A stretch of 64,000 nt of DNA from Mangrovimicrobium sediminis (GCF_004745945.1 NZ_SRLE01000007.1:1-64000), one strand, 5' to 3'. Shown: positions 10,761 to 20,267, numbered from the stretch's first letter. Numbers and translations: made by a program. Notes: a model not told the origin generated them from the sequence alone.

Positions 10761-10792
10761 GCGGTGGCGCACCGCGCCTTACCAACGGTAAG
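10761..10792. promoter_or_regulatory. two adjacent short inverted repeats in the nifF leader
   Basis: GCGGTG-GCG-CACCGC (10761-10775) and CTTACC-AAC-GGTAAG (10778-10792) are both perfect 6-bp dyads with 3-base centres. They overlap or follow the predicted transcription start of the nifF unit. They could be an operator or form small hairpins at the 5' end of the mRNA. Confidence 0.4.
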
Positions 10793-10808
10793 AGCAAGAA
10801 TCCGGCCA
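10793..10808 (-). promoter_or_regulatory. sigma-54 (RpoN) -24/-12 promoter of nifF unit
   Basis: Read on the minus strand the sequence is TGGCCGGATTCTTGCT. Against the consensus TGGCACG-N4-TTGCW it has 10 of 12 defined positions, including the essential GG and GC dinucleotides ten bases apart. The predicted start is near 10782, giving a leader of about 92 bases before the nifF ATG. Confidence 0.7.
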
Positions 10809-10826
10809 GCGCGGGGTTTGCGTTGC

Positions 10827-10842
10827 TGTCGCGTAAAAAACA
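10827..10842. promoter_or_regulatory. NifA-type upstream activator half-site pair (proximal)
   Basis: TGT-N10-ACA, the NifA upstream activating sequence pattern, is centred about 52 bp upstream of the predicted sigma-54 start. That is closer than usual, so this copy may be accidental or an auxiliary site. Confidence 0.4.
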
Positions 10843-10894
10843 ATAAAAACAACATGTTACGATTTTTGGAATAGCGCGTCGGCGGGCGTGGGAT

Positions 10895-10910
10895 TGTGGT
10901 ATATCCGACA
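10895..10910. promoter_or_regulatory. NifA-type upstream activator site (distal)
   Basis: TGT-GGTATATCCG-ACA fits the NifA consensus TGT-N10-ACA. It is centred about 120 bp upstream of the predicted sigma-54 start, the normal distance for NifA. An A-rich stretch lies between it and the promoter, where DNA bending would be needed. Confidence 0.6.
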
Positions 10911-11034
10911 ATTTCCCGCTCCCGGGCTCGCCGAGCGACACTGCGCAGGCCGGCACGGTGTCCCGCGCGGCCCGCTGGCGTTACTCTTGGGGGAACCGGA
11001 CTATCACTACGCGTGTGGTGCGTGCCCGGCGACT

Positions 11035-11090
11035 GTCCAGAACAAGAAGTCCAGAACAAAAAGCCCAGAACAAAAAGTCCAGAACAATAA
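11035..11090 (+). repeat. four tandem 14-bp repeats before fhs
   Basis: The units are 11035-11048, 11049-11062, 11063-11076 and 11077-11090, each close to GTCCAGAACAAAAA, differing at one to three positions. The last unit runs straight into the TAAGGAG ribosome binding site of fhs. The A-rich repeats would keep the 5' leader single-stranded, and copy number could vary by slippage. Confidence 0.85.
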
Positions 11091-11103
11091 GGAGACCCGC
11101 CAG

Positions 11104-12774
11104 ATGCAGCCCGATATCGAGATCGCCCGCGCCGCGAGCACCATCCCCGTGCTGGAGATCGGCGCCCGCCTGGGTATTCCCGCGGCCGAGATGATTCCCT
11201 ACGGCCACGACAAGGCCAAGATCCGCCTCGACTACCTGCACTCTCTGGCGGACAGGCCCCAGGGCAAGCTGGTGCTGGTCACCGCCATGAGCCCGACGCC
11301 GGCGGGGGAGGGCAAGACCACCGTCGCCATCGGCCTGGCCGATGCGCTGAACCGTGTCGGCCACAACGCCTCGGTGTGCCTGCGCGAACCCAGCCTCGGC
11401 CCCTGTTTCGGCCTCAAGGGCGGCGCCGCCGGCGGCGGCTATGCGCAGGTGGTGCCGATGGAGGACATCAACCTGCATTTCACCGGCGACATGCACGCTA
11501 TCGGTGCCGCCCACAACCTGCTGGCGGCGATGATCGACAACTACGTGCACTGGGGCAACGAGATTCGCATCGACCTGCGCAAGGTCACCTGGCGCAGGGT
11601 GGTGGATATCAACGACCGCCAGTTGCGCCAGATTGTCACCGGTGTCGGTGGTCCGGCCAACGGCTACCCGATGGAGGGCGGCTTCGATATCACCGTGGCC
11701 TCCGAGGTGATGGCGATCTTCTGCCTGTCGCGCAGCCTCGCGGAACTGCAGCAGCGCCTCGGGCGTATCGTTATCGGCTATACGCGCGGCGGCGAGCCGG
11801 TGACCGCGGAACAGGTGCAGGCGGCGGGCGCGATGACCGCCTTGCTCAAGGACGCCCTGGCGCCCAACCTGGCACAGACGCTGGAGAACAACCCGGCTTT
11901 CATCCACGGCGGGCCCTTCGCCAACATCGCCCACGGCTGCAACAGCGTGATCGCCACCGAGGCGGCGCTGCGCCTGTCCGACATCGTGGTAACCGAGGCG
12001 GGTTTCGGAGCCGACCTGGGTGCGGAGAAATTCTTCGACATCAAGTGCCGCAAGTCCGGACTGCGCCCGGACGCGGCGGTCATCGTGGCTACCGTGCGCG
12101 CGCTGAAGATGCACGGCGGCGTGCCGCGCGGCGAACTGGAGGCGGAAAACGTGGCGGCCGTGGAGGAAGGCCTGGCCAACCTGGGGCGCCATATTCGCAA
12201 CATCGGCCAGTACGGCGTGCCCGCGGTGGTCGCACTCAATCACTTCGACAGCGACACCGACGCGGAAATACAGGCGGTGCGCGAATACACGGCGCGTAGC
12301 GGCGTGGACACCCAGGTATGCCGCTATTGGGCCCAGGGCAGTGCCGGGGGCGAGGAACTGGCCCACGCGGTCGCGGCGCTGGCGTCCTCGGGCGCGGCGC
12401 AGTTCCGCACGCTGTACGACGACGCGCAACCGCTGTGGGACAAGGCACGCACCATCGCCCGCTCCATCTACGGGGCGGACGATATCGCCGCGGACCAGAA
12501 GATCCGCGACCGCTTCCGCCAGTACGAGGCGGAGGGCTACGGCCACTTCCCCATCTGCATGGCGAAGACGCAGTACAGTTTTTCCACCGACCCCCAGTTG
12601 CTGGGCGCGCCGGACAAGCACACGGTGGTGATCCGCGACCTTGCCCTGGCCGCCGGCGCCGAGTTCCTGGTGGCGATCTGCGGCGACATCATGCGCATGC
12701 CCGGCCTGCCGCGCAAACCCGCGGCCAACGGCATTTTCGTCAATGCGCAGGGGCAGATCGAAGGTTTGTTCTGA
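11104..12774 (+). CDS. fhs: formate--tetrahydrofolate ligase
   Basis: This 556-aa cytoplasmic enzyme makes 10-formyl-tetrahydrofolate from formate, THF and ATP. The nucleotide loop [10 protein letters not shown] is at 64-73. Other family stretches are [33 protein letters not shown] and the [14 protein letters not shown] motif. Length matches the family. The open frame extends upstream, but ATG 11104 is set by TAAGGAG nine bases before it and by the family N terminus. It is a single gene, divergent from the nifF unit, and its leader carries four 14-bp repeats. It supplies formyl groups for purines or assimilates formate. Confidence 0.96.
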   Translation: MQPDIEIARAASTIPVLEIGARLGIPAAEMIPYGHDKAKIRLDYLHSLADRPQGKLVLVTAMSPTPAGEGKTTVAIGLADALNRVGHNASVCLREPSLGPCFGLKGGAAGGGYAQVVPMEDINLHFTGDMHAIGAAHNLLAAMIDNYVHWGNEIRIDLRKVTWRRVVDINDRQLRQIVTGVGGPANGYPMEGGFDITVASEVMAIFCLSRSLAELQQRLGRIVIGYTRGGEPVTAEQVQAAGAMTALLKDALAPNLAQTLENNPAFIHGGPFANIAHGCNSVIATEAALRLSDIVVTEAGFGADLGAEKFFDIKCRKSGLRPDAAVIVATVRALKMHGGVPRGELEAENVAAVEEGLANLGRHIRNIGQYGVPAVVALNHFDSDTDAEIQAVREYTARSGVDTQVCRYWAQGSAGGEELAHAVAALASSGAAQFRTLYDDAQPLWDKARTIARSIYGADDIAADQKIRDRFRQYEAEGYGHFPICMAKTQYSFSTDPQLLGAPDKHTVVIRDLALAAGAEFLVAICGDIMRMPGLPRKPAANGIFVNAQGQIEGLF

Positions 12775-13097
12775 GCAAGTGTGAACTGCGCCAGGGACCG
12801 GCAAATTAGCCGCTGCGTCCCCCGTCGCGATGGGTTATAGTACCGCCTGAATATTGGCGACATTCCTATGTCGCCAATTTGCAGGTTACCCCGAGGTAGA
12901 TCCCCGACCCGTTCGTCCCGCGCAAAACGCGGACTGCGGGCGCGGTGATTGCCGGCGAGGCACGCGCCCGGAAGAGCGCGGCGGGGACAGCGGCTGACAG
13001 CGGGACTCCCGAGCAGGGGCCCGGCCTGGTGGTCAGCGGGACACAGACGTCTGGAAGTAGAGCCAAATCGAGTTGTAACCACCCTTAGAGTCCAACG
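12775..13097. other. 323-bp intergenic region without a gene
   Basis: The gap follows fhs and precedes the gene at 13098 on the same strand. Apart from the perfect hairpin at 12853-12878 I see no ORF or RNA gene. It probably contains the fhs terminator region and the promoter of the second molybdenum hydroxylase operon. Confidence 0.5.
12853..12878. promoter_or_regulatory. perfect 10-bp inverted repeat
   Basis: ATTGGCGACA and TGTCGCCAAT are perfectly complementary around a 6-base centre. There is no T-run after it, so it is either a factor-assisted terminator of fhs or an operator for the downstream operon. It is AT-richer than its surroundings and starts just after a TATAGT that could be a -10 element. 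Confidence 0.5.
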
Positions 13098-13718
13098 ATG
13101 ACACGACGCAAACGTATCCTGGTGATACTGCTGCTGGTATTGGTGCTGCCCGCCGCTGGCGTCGGCGTCACCGCGCTGCTGGCACCACAGGTATTGCTGA
13201 GCCTCTTCATGCCGCCGCCGGCCGCGCCGGACCCGCCGCCACCGCCGGTGAAGTTCGCCGTCGAGAGCACCGAGGTCGGCCAGTTCCTCGATCACCCGGT
13301 GGCCAGGAAGTGGCTGGACAAGTACTTCCCCGGGCTGCGCGAGGCCGAGCAGGTCGAACTTACCCGGCGGCTGACCCTGGTGCAGGTACAACCCTATTTC
13401 CCGGAACTGATCAGCGATGAGGCATTGGCCGCGCTGTCTGCGGAGCTGGCGCCGCTGCCGCCGCTGGAGCCGGTGGTCGTGTATTCCAGTGGCCAGACGG
13501 AGCTGGGCACGATCCTCGACGACGCGCAGGCGCGAGAGATTGTCGAGGCGCATATCCCGGGTTTCTTCGACGACGACCGCATCAACATGGCGCGTCCGTT
13601 CACCATGAAATTCCTGCAGATACATATCCCCGACGTGATGACCGAAGAGCGGCTCCACGCCATCGATGCGGATTTTGCCGCGCTGGCCGAGGCGCGGGCG
13701 GAGAGTGCGACACCATGA
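13098..13718 (+). CDS. membrane-anchored protein of unknown function, molybdenum hydroxylase operon
   Basis: I do not recognise this 206-aa protein. It has an N-terminal basic end (MTRRKR), one hydrophobic segment (about 7-38), a Pro/Ala-rich linker ([13 protein letters not shown], about 38-50) and a mainly helical, acidic remainder with no cysteines. It is probably anchored in the inner membrane with the body in the periplasm. Its stop overlaps the ATG of the 2Fe-2S subunit, so it is part of that operon. The periplasmic placement next to a Tat-exported hydroxylase suggests a docking, maturation or electron-acceptor-linking role, which is inference from position only. Confidence 0.8.
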   Translation: MTRRKRILVILLLVLVLPAAGVGVTALLAPQVLLSLFMPPPAAPDPPPPPVKFAVESTEVGQFLDHPVARKWLDKYFPGLREAEQVELTRRLTLVQVQPYFPELISDEALAALSAELAPLPPLEPVVVYSSGQTELGTILDDAQAREIVEAHIPGFFDDDRINMARPFTMKFLQIHIPDVMTEERLHAIDADFAALAEARAESATP

Positions 13719-14203
13719 AAACCATCAGCCTGACCATCAACGGCAAAGCCCACAGCCTGGAGATCGACCCCGCCACGCCGCTGCTGTGGGCGCTGCGCGA
13801 TCACCTGGGTATGACCGGCACCAAGTTCGGCTGCGGTATCGCCCAGTGCGGCGCCTGCACCGTGCACCTGGACGGTGTCGCCATGCGCTCCTGCTCGGTG
13901 CCCGTCGAGTACGCCGAAGGCAAACAGTTGACGACGATTGAGGGCCTGTCCGAGAGCGGTGACCACCGCTTGCAACAGCTGTGGGTAGAGATGAACGTGC
14001 CCCAGTGCGGCTACTGCCAGGCCGGCATGCTGATGGCGGCGGCGGACCTGCTGCAGCGCAACCCCACGCCCAGCGGCGAGGAGGTCGACGCCGCGATGAC
14101 CAATATCTGCCGCTGCGGCACCTACCCGCGTATCCGCGCGGCGATCCTGCGCGCGGCGGGCGACCCGCAGGCTGTAGTGCGTTACGCCGGAGGTGAGGCG
14201 TGA
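13715..14203 (+). CDS. (2Fe-2S)-binding subunit of molybdenum hydroxylase, second copy
   Basis: This 162-aa small subunit has Cys40, Cys45, Cys48 and Cys60 for the first cluster ([10 protein letters not shown]) and Cys98, Cys101, Cys132 and Cys134 for the second (QCGYCQAG and ICRC). It is similar to the protein at 5986-6447, sharing [19 protein letters not shown], so the two pairs are paralogues. It overlaps the upstream gene by four bases (ATGA) and the downstream large subunit by four (GTGA). It transfers electrons from the Mo site. The order here is small then large. Confidence 0.95.
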   Translation: MKTISLTINGKAHSLEIDPATPLLWALRDHLGMTGTKFGCGIAQCGACTVHLDGVAMRSCSVPVEYAEGKQLTTIEGLSESGDHRLQQLWVEMNVPQCGYCQAGMLMAAADLLQRNPTPSGEEVDAAMTNICRCGTYPRIRAAILRAAGDPQAVVRYAGGEA

Positions 14204-16440
14204 GCGACGTGGTCCTGAATCGCCGCCGCTTCCTGGTCAGCAGTGGGCTGTTCGCCGGTGGTATGGCGCTGTCCCTGAGTCCCCTGGCGGCGGTGCCCGG
14301 CGGTGTCGCGGCGCAGCCGGCGAAGGTACCGGGGGAGGGCGATGAGCTCGACCCGTGGATCGTCATCCGCCCGGACAACCGCGTGATCGTGCGCGTGCCC
14401 TGCCCGGAAATCGGCAACGGCGCCGCGACGCAGACGGCGATGAACGTGGCCGAGGAACTGCAGTGCGCCTGGGAACAGGTCGAGGTGGAGTTCTGCGATT
14501 TCACCCGCGAGTGGCGCCAGCCCGGCACCTACGCCGTGGGCCTGCAGCCGTTCTTCGGCGGGCACAGCACCGACCACGAGCGCATGCCCTACACCATGCA
14601 ACTGGGCGCCAGCGCCCGCGAGAGACTAAAGGCTGCGGCCGCCGCCCGCTGGCAGGTGGCGGCGAGCGAGGTCGAAGCGCGCGGCGGCGAGCTGCGCCAC
14701 GGCGACAAACGGCTTAGCTTCGGCGAAGTGGCCGCGGAGGCCGCGGCGATCGCGCTGGCGCAGGAGCCGGCGCTGAAATCGCCCGGCGACTGGTGGCTGA
14801 TCGGCAAGGCGACGCCGCACAAGCTGCACCTGCCGCAGGTGGTGACCGGCAGCGCGGTGTACGGCATCGACGTCAAGCTGCCGGGCATGGTGCACGCGGC
14901 GCTGAAGCAGTCGCCGGTGCACGGCGGGCGCGTCAAGCACTTCGACAGCGCTGCGGTCATGGACATGCCGGGAGTGCGCGCGGTGGTCGAGATCGACCCG
15001 CGCAAAAGCGTCGGCTCCCCGGTGGAAACCCAGTCTACTTTCGGCCTCGAGGACTCGCAGCTGCGCAGCGGCGTGGCGGTGATCGCGGACCACTACTGGC
15101 AGGCGAAAAACGCACTGGACGCACTGCCCATCGAGTGGGACGACCGCCTCGGCGCCTTCTGGAAGTCCAACGAGCAGATCTACGCCAAGCAGGAGGAAAT
15201 CCTGCAGCGCTGGCAGGGCAAGGCGATCACCCGCAAGGGCGATATCTACTCGGTGGAACCCGCGCAAACCGTCGAGGCCACCTACCGCACGCCCTACTGC
15301 GAGCACGTGGCCATGGAGCCGCTCAACGGCACGGCGCTGGTCAGCGACGGGCGCCTGGAGGTCTGGCACTCCAGCCAGGACATGCAGCAGGCCTTCTGGG
15401 TGGCGGTGGACGAGAGCGGCTTCATGCCGGAGAACGTGCGCGTGCACCAGACCCAGGTCGGCGGCGGCTTCGGCCGGCGCACCATGGGCGACGACCTGCG
15501 CGTGGTGGTGGCGGTGGCCCGCCAGTACCCCGGCGTACCGGTGAAGGTCATCTGGTCGCGCGAGGAGACGACCCGCCAGGGTTTGTACCGCACGCTGCTC
15601 GGCGCCAGCTACCGCGCGGGACTGGACCGCAAGGGCATGCCCGAGTCACTGGAGGCGGAGACCTGCTTCAGCGGCCTGCAACTGAACCTTGGGTTTGTCG
15701 ACAACATCTACGCCAGCAACGGCGAGATCGAGAACGTGCGCCTGGCGGTGAGCAAGTTCCCGCTGCATATCGGCACCGGCGCCTACCGCGCGCCGTGCTA
15801 CAACTCCCACGTGTTCACCGTGGAGACGTTTATCGACGAGTGCGCCGCCGCTGCGGGCATCGACGCCTACGACTACCGCCACAAGCTGCTCGGCAGCTGG
15901 GACAAGAGCTGGCGCAAGTGCCTGCAGGTGGCTGCGGAGAAAGCCGGCTGGGGCGAGCCGCTGCCGCGCGGGCAGGGCCTGGGCATTGCCATCAGCAACT
16001 GGCCGGCGGCGGGGGAGAAAAACGCGGGTACCACCGTGTGCGCCGTGGCGCGGGTGGAGGTCAGCCCGGCGGGGGAGGTGCGCGTGCGGCAGATCGATAT
16101 GAGCTTCGACAGCGGCCGGGTTGCCAATCGCGACGCAGTGTCGGCGCAGCTCGAGGGCGGTATCGTGTTCGCCATGAACATGACCCTCAACGAGGAGCTG
16201 ACCATCCGCGACGGCGCCATCGTCGAGGGCAACTACCACGAGTACCCGGTGCTGCGCATGGCCGACATGCCGCAGATCAACATCCACTTCGATGCCCTGT
16301 CCGGGCACGAGCGCTTCGCGATTATCGGCGAAGCGCCGGTGGGTCCGGTGGGGCCGGCGATCGGCAATGCCATCTTCCAGGCCACGGGCAAGCGGCTGCG
16401 CAGCATGCCGTTCCGCAAGCACGACCTGAGCTGGGGGTGA
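14200..16440 (+). CDS. molybdopterin-binding subunit of xanthine dehydrogenase-family hydroxylase, Tat-exported, second copy
   Basis: This 746-aa large subunit starts with GTG and a Tat signal ([10 protein letters not shown] followed by [12 protein letters not shown]). Family motifs are GGGFGRR near residue 425 and the C-terminal [18 protein letters not shown]. Compared with the first copy, the glutamate region reads IGEAP instead of GVGEPP, so substrate handling may differ. It belongs to the IorB-like, two-subunit group with no FAD subunit. It is the last gene of the operon 13098-16440 and faces the convergent DUF47 gene across a short hairpin. Confidence 0.92.
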   Translation: MSDVVLNRRRFLVSSGLFAGGMALSLSPLAAVPGGVAAQPAKVPGEGDELDPWIVIRPDNRVIVRVPCPEIGNGAATQTAMNVAEELQCAWEQVEVEFCDFTREWRQPGTYAVGLQPFFGGHSTDHERMPYTMQLGASARERLKAAAAARWQVAASEVEARGGELRHGDKRLSFGEVAAEAAAIALAQEPALKSPGDWWLIGKATPHKLHLPQVVTGSAVYGIDVKLPGMVHAALKQSPVHGGRVKHFDSAAVMDMPGVRAVVEIDPRKSVGSPVETQSTFGLEDSQLRSGVAVIADHYWQAKNALDALPIEWDDRLGAFWKSNEQIYAKQEEILQRWQGKAITRKGDIYSVEPAQTVEATYRTPYCEHVAMEPLNGTALVSDGRLEVWHSSQDMQQAFWVAVDESGFMPENVRVHQTQVGGGFGRRTMGDDLRVVVAVARQYPGVPVKVIWSREETTRQGLYRTLLGASYRAGLDRKGMPESLEAETCFSGLQLNLGFVDNIYASNGEIENVRLAVSKFPLHIGTGAYRAPCYNSHVFTVETFIDECAAAAGIDAYDYRHKLLGSWDKSWRKCLQVAAEKAGWGEPLPRGQGLGIAISNWPAAGEKNAGTTVCAVARVEVSPAGEVRVRQIDMSFDSGRVANRDAVSAQLEGGIVFAMNMTLNEELTIRDGAIVEGNYHEYPVLRMADMPQINIHFDALSGHERFAIIGEAPVGPVGPAIGNAIFQATGKRLRSMPFRKHDLSWG

Positions 16441-16445
16441 TTCGC

Positions 16446-16462
16446 GCGCGCTTGCTGCGCGC
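16446..16462. terminator. short GC hairpin between convergent genes
   Basis: GCGCGC-TTGCT-GCGCGC forms a perfect 6-bp stem in the 36-bp gap between two convergent genes. No T-run follows on either strand, so a terminator role is plausible by position but weak by sequence. Confidence 0.35.
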
Positions 16463-16476
16463 TCTGTGACCCGCGC

Positions 16477-17097
16477 TCAGGCGACCTTGATCGCCATGTC
16501 CTCGAAGTTGTTGGCGCTGATGTGGATGCGCTTGGCGATCTCGCGCAGCTGCGCCACGATGTCGTGGTGGCGTAGTACATCCAGCGCGTTCGCCTCCTGG
16601 AAGCGCTGGGCCATCGCCTGTGCACACTGTTCCACCACCGCGTCGTAGCTGTCGTGAATGCGCTCGGCGGTATTCGCCAGTGCCCCCAGTTGCTTGCCGA
16701 CCAGTTGCGCCGAGGCGTCCTCCAGTAACTCCGCCATGCTATCCAGCAGCGCGAAGATCGCCGCGTAGTCGGACAGCGATTCGATGCCGTAAACCTCGCG
16801 CTCGATGACGAAATGCTTGGTACTGAGCACCACCCAGTCCAGCTGGGTGAACAGGCGGTAGATCGACTCCTTGTCGTAGGGGGTGAGGAACACGTCCAGC
16901 AGCAGCTGCAGGTTCTGTGTCTTCAGCGCCGCCGCGCGCTTGGCATCCACGCGGATGCTGTCGAAAGCCTGCGCGTTGCCCGCCACGCAGGCCTCGTGCA
17001 GGTCGCGCACGATGCGTCGCGTCAGCGCGGTCTGCTCGCGGATCGCCGCGTTGAAGTCGACGGATTTCGGCAGGATGAATTTTGCGATGAACCCCAT
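16477..17097 (-). CDS. DUF47/PhoU-like protein
   Basis: This 206-aa all-helical protein belongs to the DUF47 (PhoU-like, TIGR00153) family. It starts MGFIAKFILPKSVDF and ends with a run typical of the family (ISANNFEDMAIKV). Such proteins pair with PiT phosphate transporters and are thought to control them. ATG 17097 is only two bases after the stop of the PiT gene. The open frame continues upstream through PiT in another phase and is not real. Acidic and basic residues along the helices suit the metal-binding PhoU fold. Confidence 0.9.
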   Translation of the reverse strand: MGFIAKFILPKSVDFNAAIREQTALTRRIVRDLHEACVAGNAQAFDSIRVDAKRAAALKTQNLQLLLDVFLTPYDKESIYRLFTQLDWVVLSTKHFVIEREVYGIESLSDYAAIFALLDSMAELLEDASAQLVGKQLGALANTAERIHDSYDAVVEQCAQAMAQRFQEANALDVLRHHDIVAQLREIAKRIHISANNFEDMAIKVA

Positions 17098-17099
17098 GT

Positions 17100-18083
17100 T
17101 TACCCCCAGATGCGCAGGCAGACATAACAGTAGGTGAAGCCCAGCCCGATGGAAATGGGCACGTTGAACAACCAGCCGGCGACGATGCTGCCGGCGGTCT
17201 TCCAGCGCACGTGCGCGGGTTTTTCCGCGGCGCCGAAGACGGTGGCGACGGAGTTGACCAGGGCGGCGTTGAGCTGGCTGGCGACCGAGTGCAGCAGGCG
17301 CACGCGGAACAGGTCGAAGCCCAGGGTCTTGATGATCTGCCAGCCGCCGAACAGGGTACCCGCGGTGATCGACGAGGCGCACAGCACGATCACCCAGTCC
17401 GGCACGAAGAATTCGCTGCTGTGGCCGCTGGCCAGCAGCATCATGGCGATCAGCGCCATGCCTTTTTGCGCGTCGTTGCCGCCGTGGGAAAAGCCCAGCC
17501 AGGCGACGCTCACATACTGCGACGCGACAAACAGGTGCTGCACCTGTGCCGTGGCCCGGGCCAGCGCGCGCAAAAGCAGCTTCATCAGCGCAAAGCCGAG
17601 CAGGAACCCGAACAGCGGCGAGAGGAACAGGCCCACGATCACCTTGGCCACACCCTCCAGGTGGCCCGCCTGCAGCGCCGCCAGGCCCCAGTTGATCTCA
17701 CTGGCACCGACGGCGTAGAGGCCGGCGCCCACCAGTCCGCCGGCCAGCGAGTTGGACGAGGAGGAGGGGATGCCGAGGCGCCAGGTCACCAGGTTGTAGG
17801 TGACCGCCGCGCCGAGGGCGGCGATCACCAGGGTCTCGCCGACTACCGGACCGGCGCTGTCGATGCGCACGAAAGTGCCAATGGTGTCCGCCACGGCCAG
17901 CCCCACGGTGAACGGTGCGAGGAAGGTAAAAAACGTGAGCAGGGCGATGGCCACGCCGGGGCGCATGGCGCGCGAGGCGATGGCGGTGGCGACCATGTCG
18001 GCGGCGTCGTGGAAACCGTTGGTGAAATCGAACACGGCGACCATGACGACCACCAGGACCAGCAGCAGCGTGATCGTGTCCAA
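17100..18083 (-). CDS. pit: inorganic phosphate transporter, PiT family
   Basis: This 327-aa membrane protein has about ten hydrophobic segments. The PiT signatures are visible: FDFTNGFHDAADMVATAIASRAM near the start (NGFHD...A) and the repeated form GFSHGGNDAQKGMALI in the second half. It carries phosphate with H+ or Na+, probably as a metal-phosphate complex, across the inner membrane. The PhoU-like gene follows immediately in the same operon. It is a low-affinity system; a second phosphate-linked carrier is at 42792-44426. Confidence 0.93.
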   Translation of the reverse strand: MDTITLLLVLVVVMVAVFDFTNGFHDAADMVATAIASRAMRPGVAIALLTFFTFLAPFTVGLAVADTIGTFVRIDSAGPVVGETLVIAALGAAVTYNLVTWRLGIPSSSSNSLAGGLVGAGLYAVGASEINWGLAALQAGHLEGVAKVIVGLFLSPLFGFLLGFALMKLLLRALARATAQVQHLFVASQYVSVAWLGFSHGGNDAQKGMALIAMMLLASGHSSEFFVPDWVIVLCASSITAGTLFGGWQIIKTLGFDLFRVRLLHSVASQLNAALVNSVATVFGAAEKPAHVRWKTAGSIVAGWLFNVPISIGLGFTYCYVCLRIWG

Positions 18084-18109
18084 GGCGCGTCGCCCGCGTC
18101 AGGGCTGTG

Positions 18110-18988
18110 TCAGCCGGGCAACCAGGGGGCGACGAGTTTTTCGCTCTCCTCCCACAGCCGCCGCGCCGCGTCGTCGTCCTGCCCCGCCGCGCTGGTGGGA
18201 ATGGCCTCGCGCAGGTAGAAGTAGCCGCCGGTGCTCGCGCCTGGCTCTGTGGCACTGGCCAGCCATACCAGCGTATCCGCCGCCACCTCCGGGGTTTCCC
18301 CTTCGAGGGTCGCCATGTAGTCCTGCATCTGCTGGTCGGCGTGGCTGGCAAAATTGCTGTGTACCACGCCGGGGTGCATGGCGTGGGCGACAATGCCGTC
18401 ACCGGCGAGGCGTTTGGCCAGTTCCCGGGTGAACAGGATGTTGGCCAGCTTGGCGCGGCAATAGGCGGCGCCGGAAATGAACTGGCGGGTGGATTGCAGG
18501 TCGTCCCAGTCCAGGCCGTCGGTGTGTTCGTGACCGGTGGAGGAGACACTGACCACACGCACTGCGCCGGGGCCGGTGTCCGCCGCGGCCGCGCGCAGCA
18601 GCGGCAGCAGGCGCGCGGTGAGCAGGAAGTGCCCGAGGTGGTTGCTGGCGAAGGTGTTCTCGTTGCCCTCGGCGGTCATGTGCCTGTCGCGGGTGACACC
18701 GCCGGCATTGTTGAGCAGGGCATCGACGCGATCGGTCAGCGCCGCAATCTCGTCGGCGGCGCGCGCGGTGTCCGCCATCAGTGCCAGGTCGGCGCACAGC
18801 ATCACGGCGGGGTTCGCTTCACTGGCACAGGCCTGCAACTCGGCCTGAGCCTGGGCGCAGCGTACGGGATTGCGGCCGATGCCGATCACCCGCCAGCCGG
18901 CGCGTGCCAGTGCCTTTGCCGCTTCCTTCCCGATACCGGAACTCGCACCGGTCACTACCGCGACCCGCGCGCTGTTTGCCTCGGACAT
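18110..18988 (-). CDS. SDR family oxidoreductase, retinol dehydrogenase-like
   Basis: This 292-aa SDR has TGASSGIG near residues 15-22, LNNAGG at about 91-96, the serine region VSVSSTGHE and catalytic YCRAK. The asparagine in the FASNHLGHF motif is kept. The pattern with NHLGHF and long loops is that of the retinol dehydrogenase/WW-domain oxidoreductase-like SDRs. It lies 32 bases upstream of a convergent-free gap to PiT on the same strand and shortly after the P450 gene. A redox step on a hydrophobic alcohol is likely; the substrate is unknown. Confidence 0.92.
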   Translation of the reverse strand: MSEANSARVAVVTGASSGIGKEAAKALARAGWRVIGIGRNPVRCAQAQAELQACASEANPAVMLCADLALMADTARAADEIAALTDRVDALLNNAGGVTRDRHMTAEGNENTFASNHLGHFLLTARLLPLLRAAAADTGPGAVRVVSVSSTGHEHTDGLDWDDLQSTRQFISGAAYCRAKLANILFTRELAKRLAGDGIVAHAMHPGVVHSNFASHADQQMQDYMATLEGETPEVAADTLVWLASATEPGASTGGYFYLREAIPTSAAGQDDDAARRLWEESEKLVAPWLPG

Positions 18989-19019
18989 GGACTTCTCCTG
19001 GGTTCGACGTGTGTCGAGC

Positions 19020-20267
19020 TTACCAGACCAGCGGCACGTGTTCCGGTCCGACCACGCCGCCGGGGCGGTACTCGATGGTGGTGCCGGGCTTGACGGAGAA
19101 CTCGGGGATGCGGCGCAGCCATTCCTGCAGTGCGATTTTTATCTCCAGCCGCGCCAGGTGCGCGCCCATGCAGCTGTGCACGCCGCCGGCAAACGCCAGT
19201 ACCGGCTTGCGCCGGCGGTGGAAGTCGGTCTCCTTGGGGTTGGGGAAGACGTCCGGGTCGAAGTTGCAGGTGGGCAGGATGGCCGAGATACGGTCGCCTT
19301 TTTTCATCTTCACGCCGTGGAACTCGTAGTCCTGGGACAGCATGCGGCCGGAGAACGTCACCGTCCACATGCGCAGCAGTTCCTCGACCTGGTTGTCGAT
19401 GTTCTCCGGCTCGTCGATCAACTCACGCACCCGCTCGGGGTTGTTGGCCAGCCACAGCCAGATGTTGTTCAACGTGGCGAAGACAGTATCCAGGCCGCCG
19501 ATGAACAGGAACACGACAAAACCGAAAATTTCCGGCGGGGTCATCGGCCGGCCATCGACTTCCGCGTGCGCGATGCGGCTGATGACGCGGTCGTCCGGGT
19601 GCTCGACCTTCTCGGCGATCACCTCCTTCAGGTAGCTGCTGATGGACTGCATGGCGCGGCCCATCACCGCCGGGTCCTGCGAGTGCAGCAGATCCATGGC
19701 CCAGTCGACGAAGGTGTCGCGCTTTTCCTGGGGCAGGCCCATGAGGTCGAGGAACACCATGACCGGCAGCGGCCGGCCGAAGGCGGTGGTGAACTCGCAC
19801 TCGCCCTTGTCCTGGAATTCGTCGATCAGTTCGTTGGCCAGCGTGCGGATCTTGTCCTGCAGGGTGAGCACGGCCTTGGGCGAGAACACCGGGTCGAGGA
19901 TCGCGCGGTACTTCTTGTGATGCGGCGGATCGATCTCGATGGGGATGAAGTAGAAATAGTCGTCCGGGTCGCGGGGGAAGGGGGTCGCACCCTCGTTGGT
20001 GAAGATCTCCGGGTGGCGCAGCATGAACAGGGCATCGGCATGCTTGATCAGCTGCCAGGCGTTGCCGTAGTTGTTCACCTCGTAATACACGGGCGGCATG
20101 CGCTCGTGCAGGTCGGCCATGAACCCGTGCGGGTTGACCAGGAACTCGGGTGAAAACGGGATGCCGGTGGTGCGCACCAGCGCCGGGTCGACGTGATCCG
20201 GGATGTTGTCGCTGCCGGCGATACGCGGGAATTCAGGGGGTACGGGGCGGGTTGCGTCGATTGCCAT
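19020..20267 (-). CDS. cytochrome P450
   Basis: This 415-aa soluble bacterial P450 has the haem ligand Cys366 in AFAGGVHSCMGAHLA. The usual second glycine of FGxGxHxC is an alanine-shifted variant (FAGG). The K-helix motif reads EELLR, and the I-helix region FIGGLDT carries the acid-alcohol-like pair replaced by LDT. Such enzymes hydroxylate hydrophobic substrates using ferredoxin electrons. I chose ATG 20267 because the longer frame begins with TTG and has no ribosome binding site. The neighbouring SDR downstream on the same strand could oxidise the alcohol product. No ferredoxin is adjacent; the one at 46422 is a candidate. Confidence 0.93.
   Translation of the reverse strand: MAIDATRPVPPEFPRIAGSDNIPDHVDPALVRTTGIPFSPEFLVNPHGFMADLHERMPPVYYEVNNYGNAWQLIKHADALFMLRHPEIFTNEGATPFPRDPDDYFYFIPIEIDPPHHKKYRAILDPVFSPKAVLTLQDKIRTLANELIDEFQDKGECEFTTAFGRPLPVMVFLDLMGLPQEKRDTFVDWAMDLLHSQDPAVMGRAMQSISSYLKEVIAEKVEHPDDRVISRIAHAEVDGRPMTPPEIFGFVVFLFIGGLDTVFATLNNIWLWLANNPERVRELIDEPENIDNQVEELLRMWTVTFSGRMLSQDYEFHGVKMKKGDRISAILPTCNFDPDVFPNPKETDFHRRRKPVLAFAGGVHSCMGAHLARLEIKIALQEWLRRIPEFSVKPGTTIEYRPGGVVGPEHVPLVW

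Larger units (their letters stand above)
10691..11103. other. 413-bp intergenic region between divergent nifF unit and fhs
   Basis: There is no ORF of note. The gap holds, from left to right, two short dyads (10761-10792), a sigma-54 type element reading left (10793-10808), two TGT-N10-ACA sites (10827-10842, 10895-10910) flanking an A-rich stretch (10834-10860), and a four-copy 14-bp repeat (11035-11090) ending at the fhs ribosome binding site. Confidence 0.7.

Noticed and set aside
10981-12804. 607-aa minus-strand open frame opposite fhs
   Set aside because: It mirrors the fhs reading frame, is rich in His/Arg/Val and has no recognisable domain.
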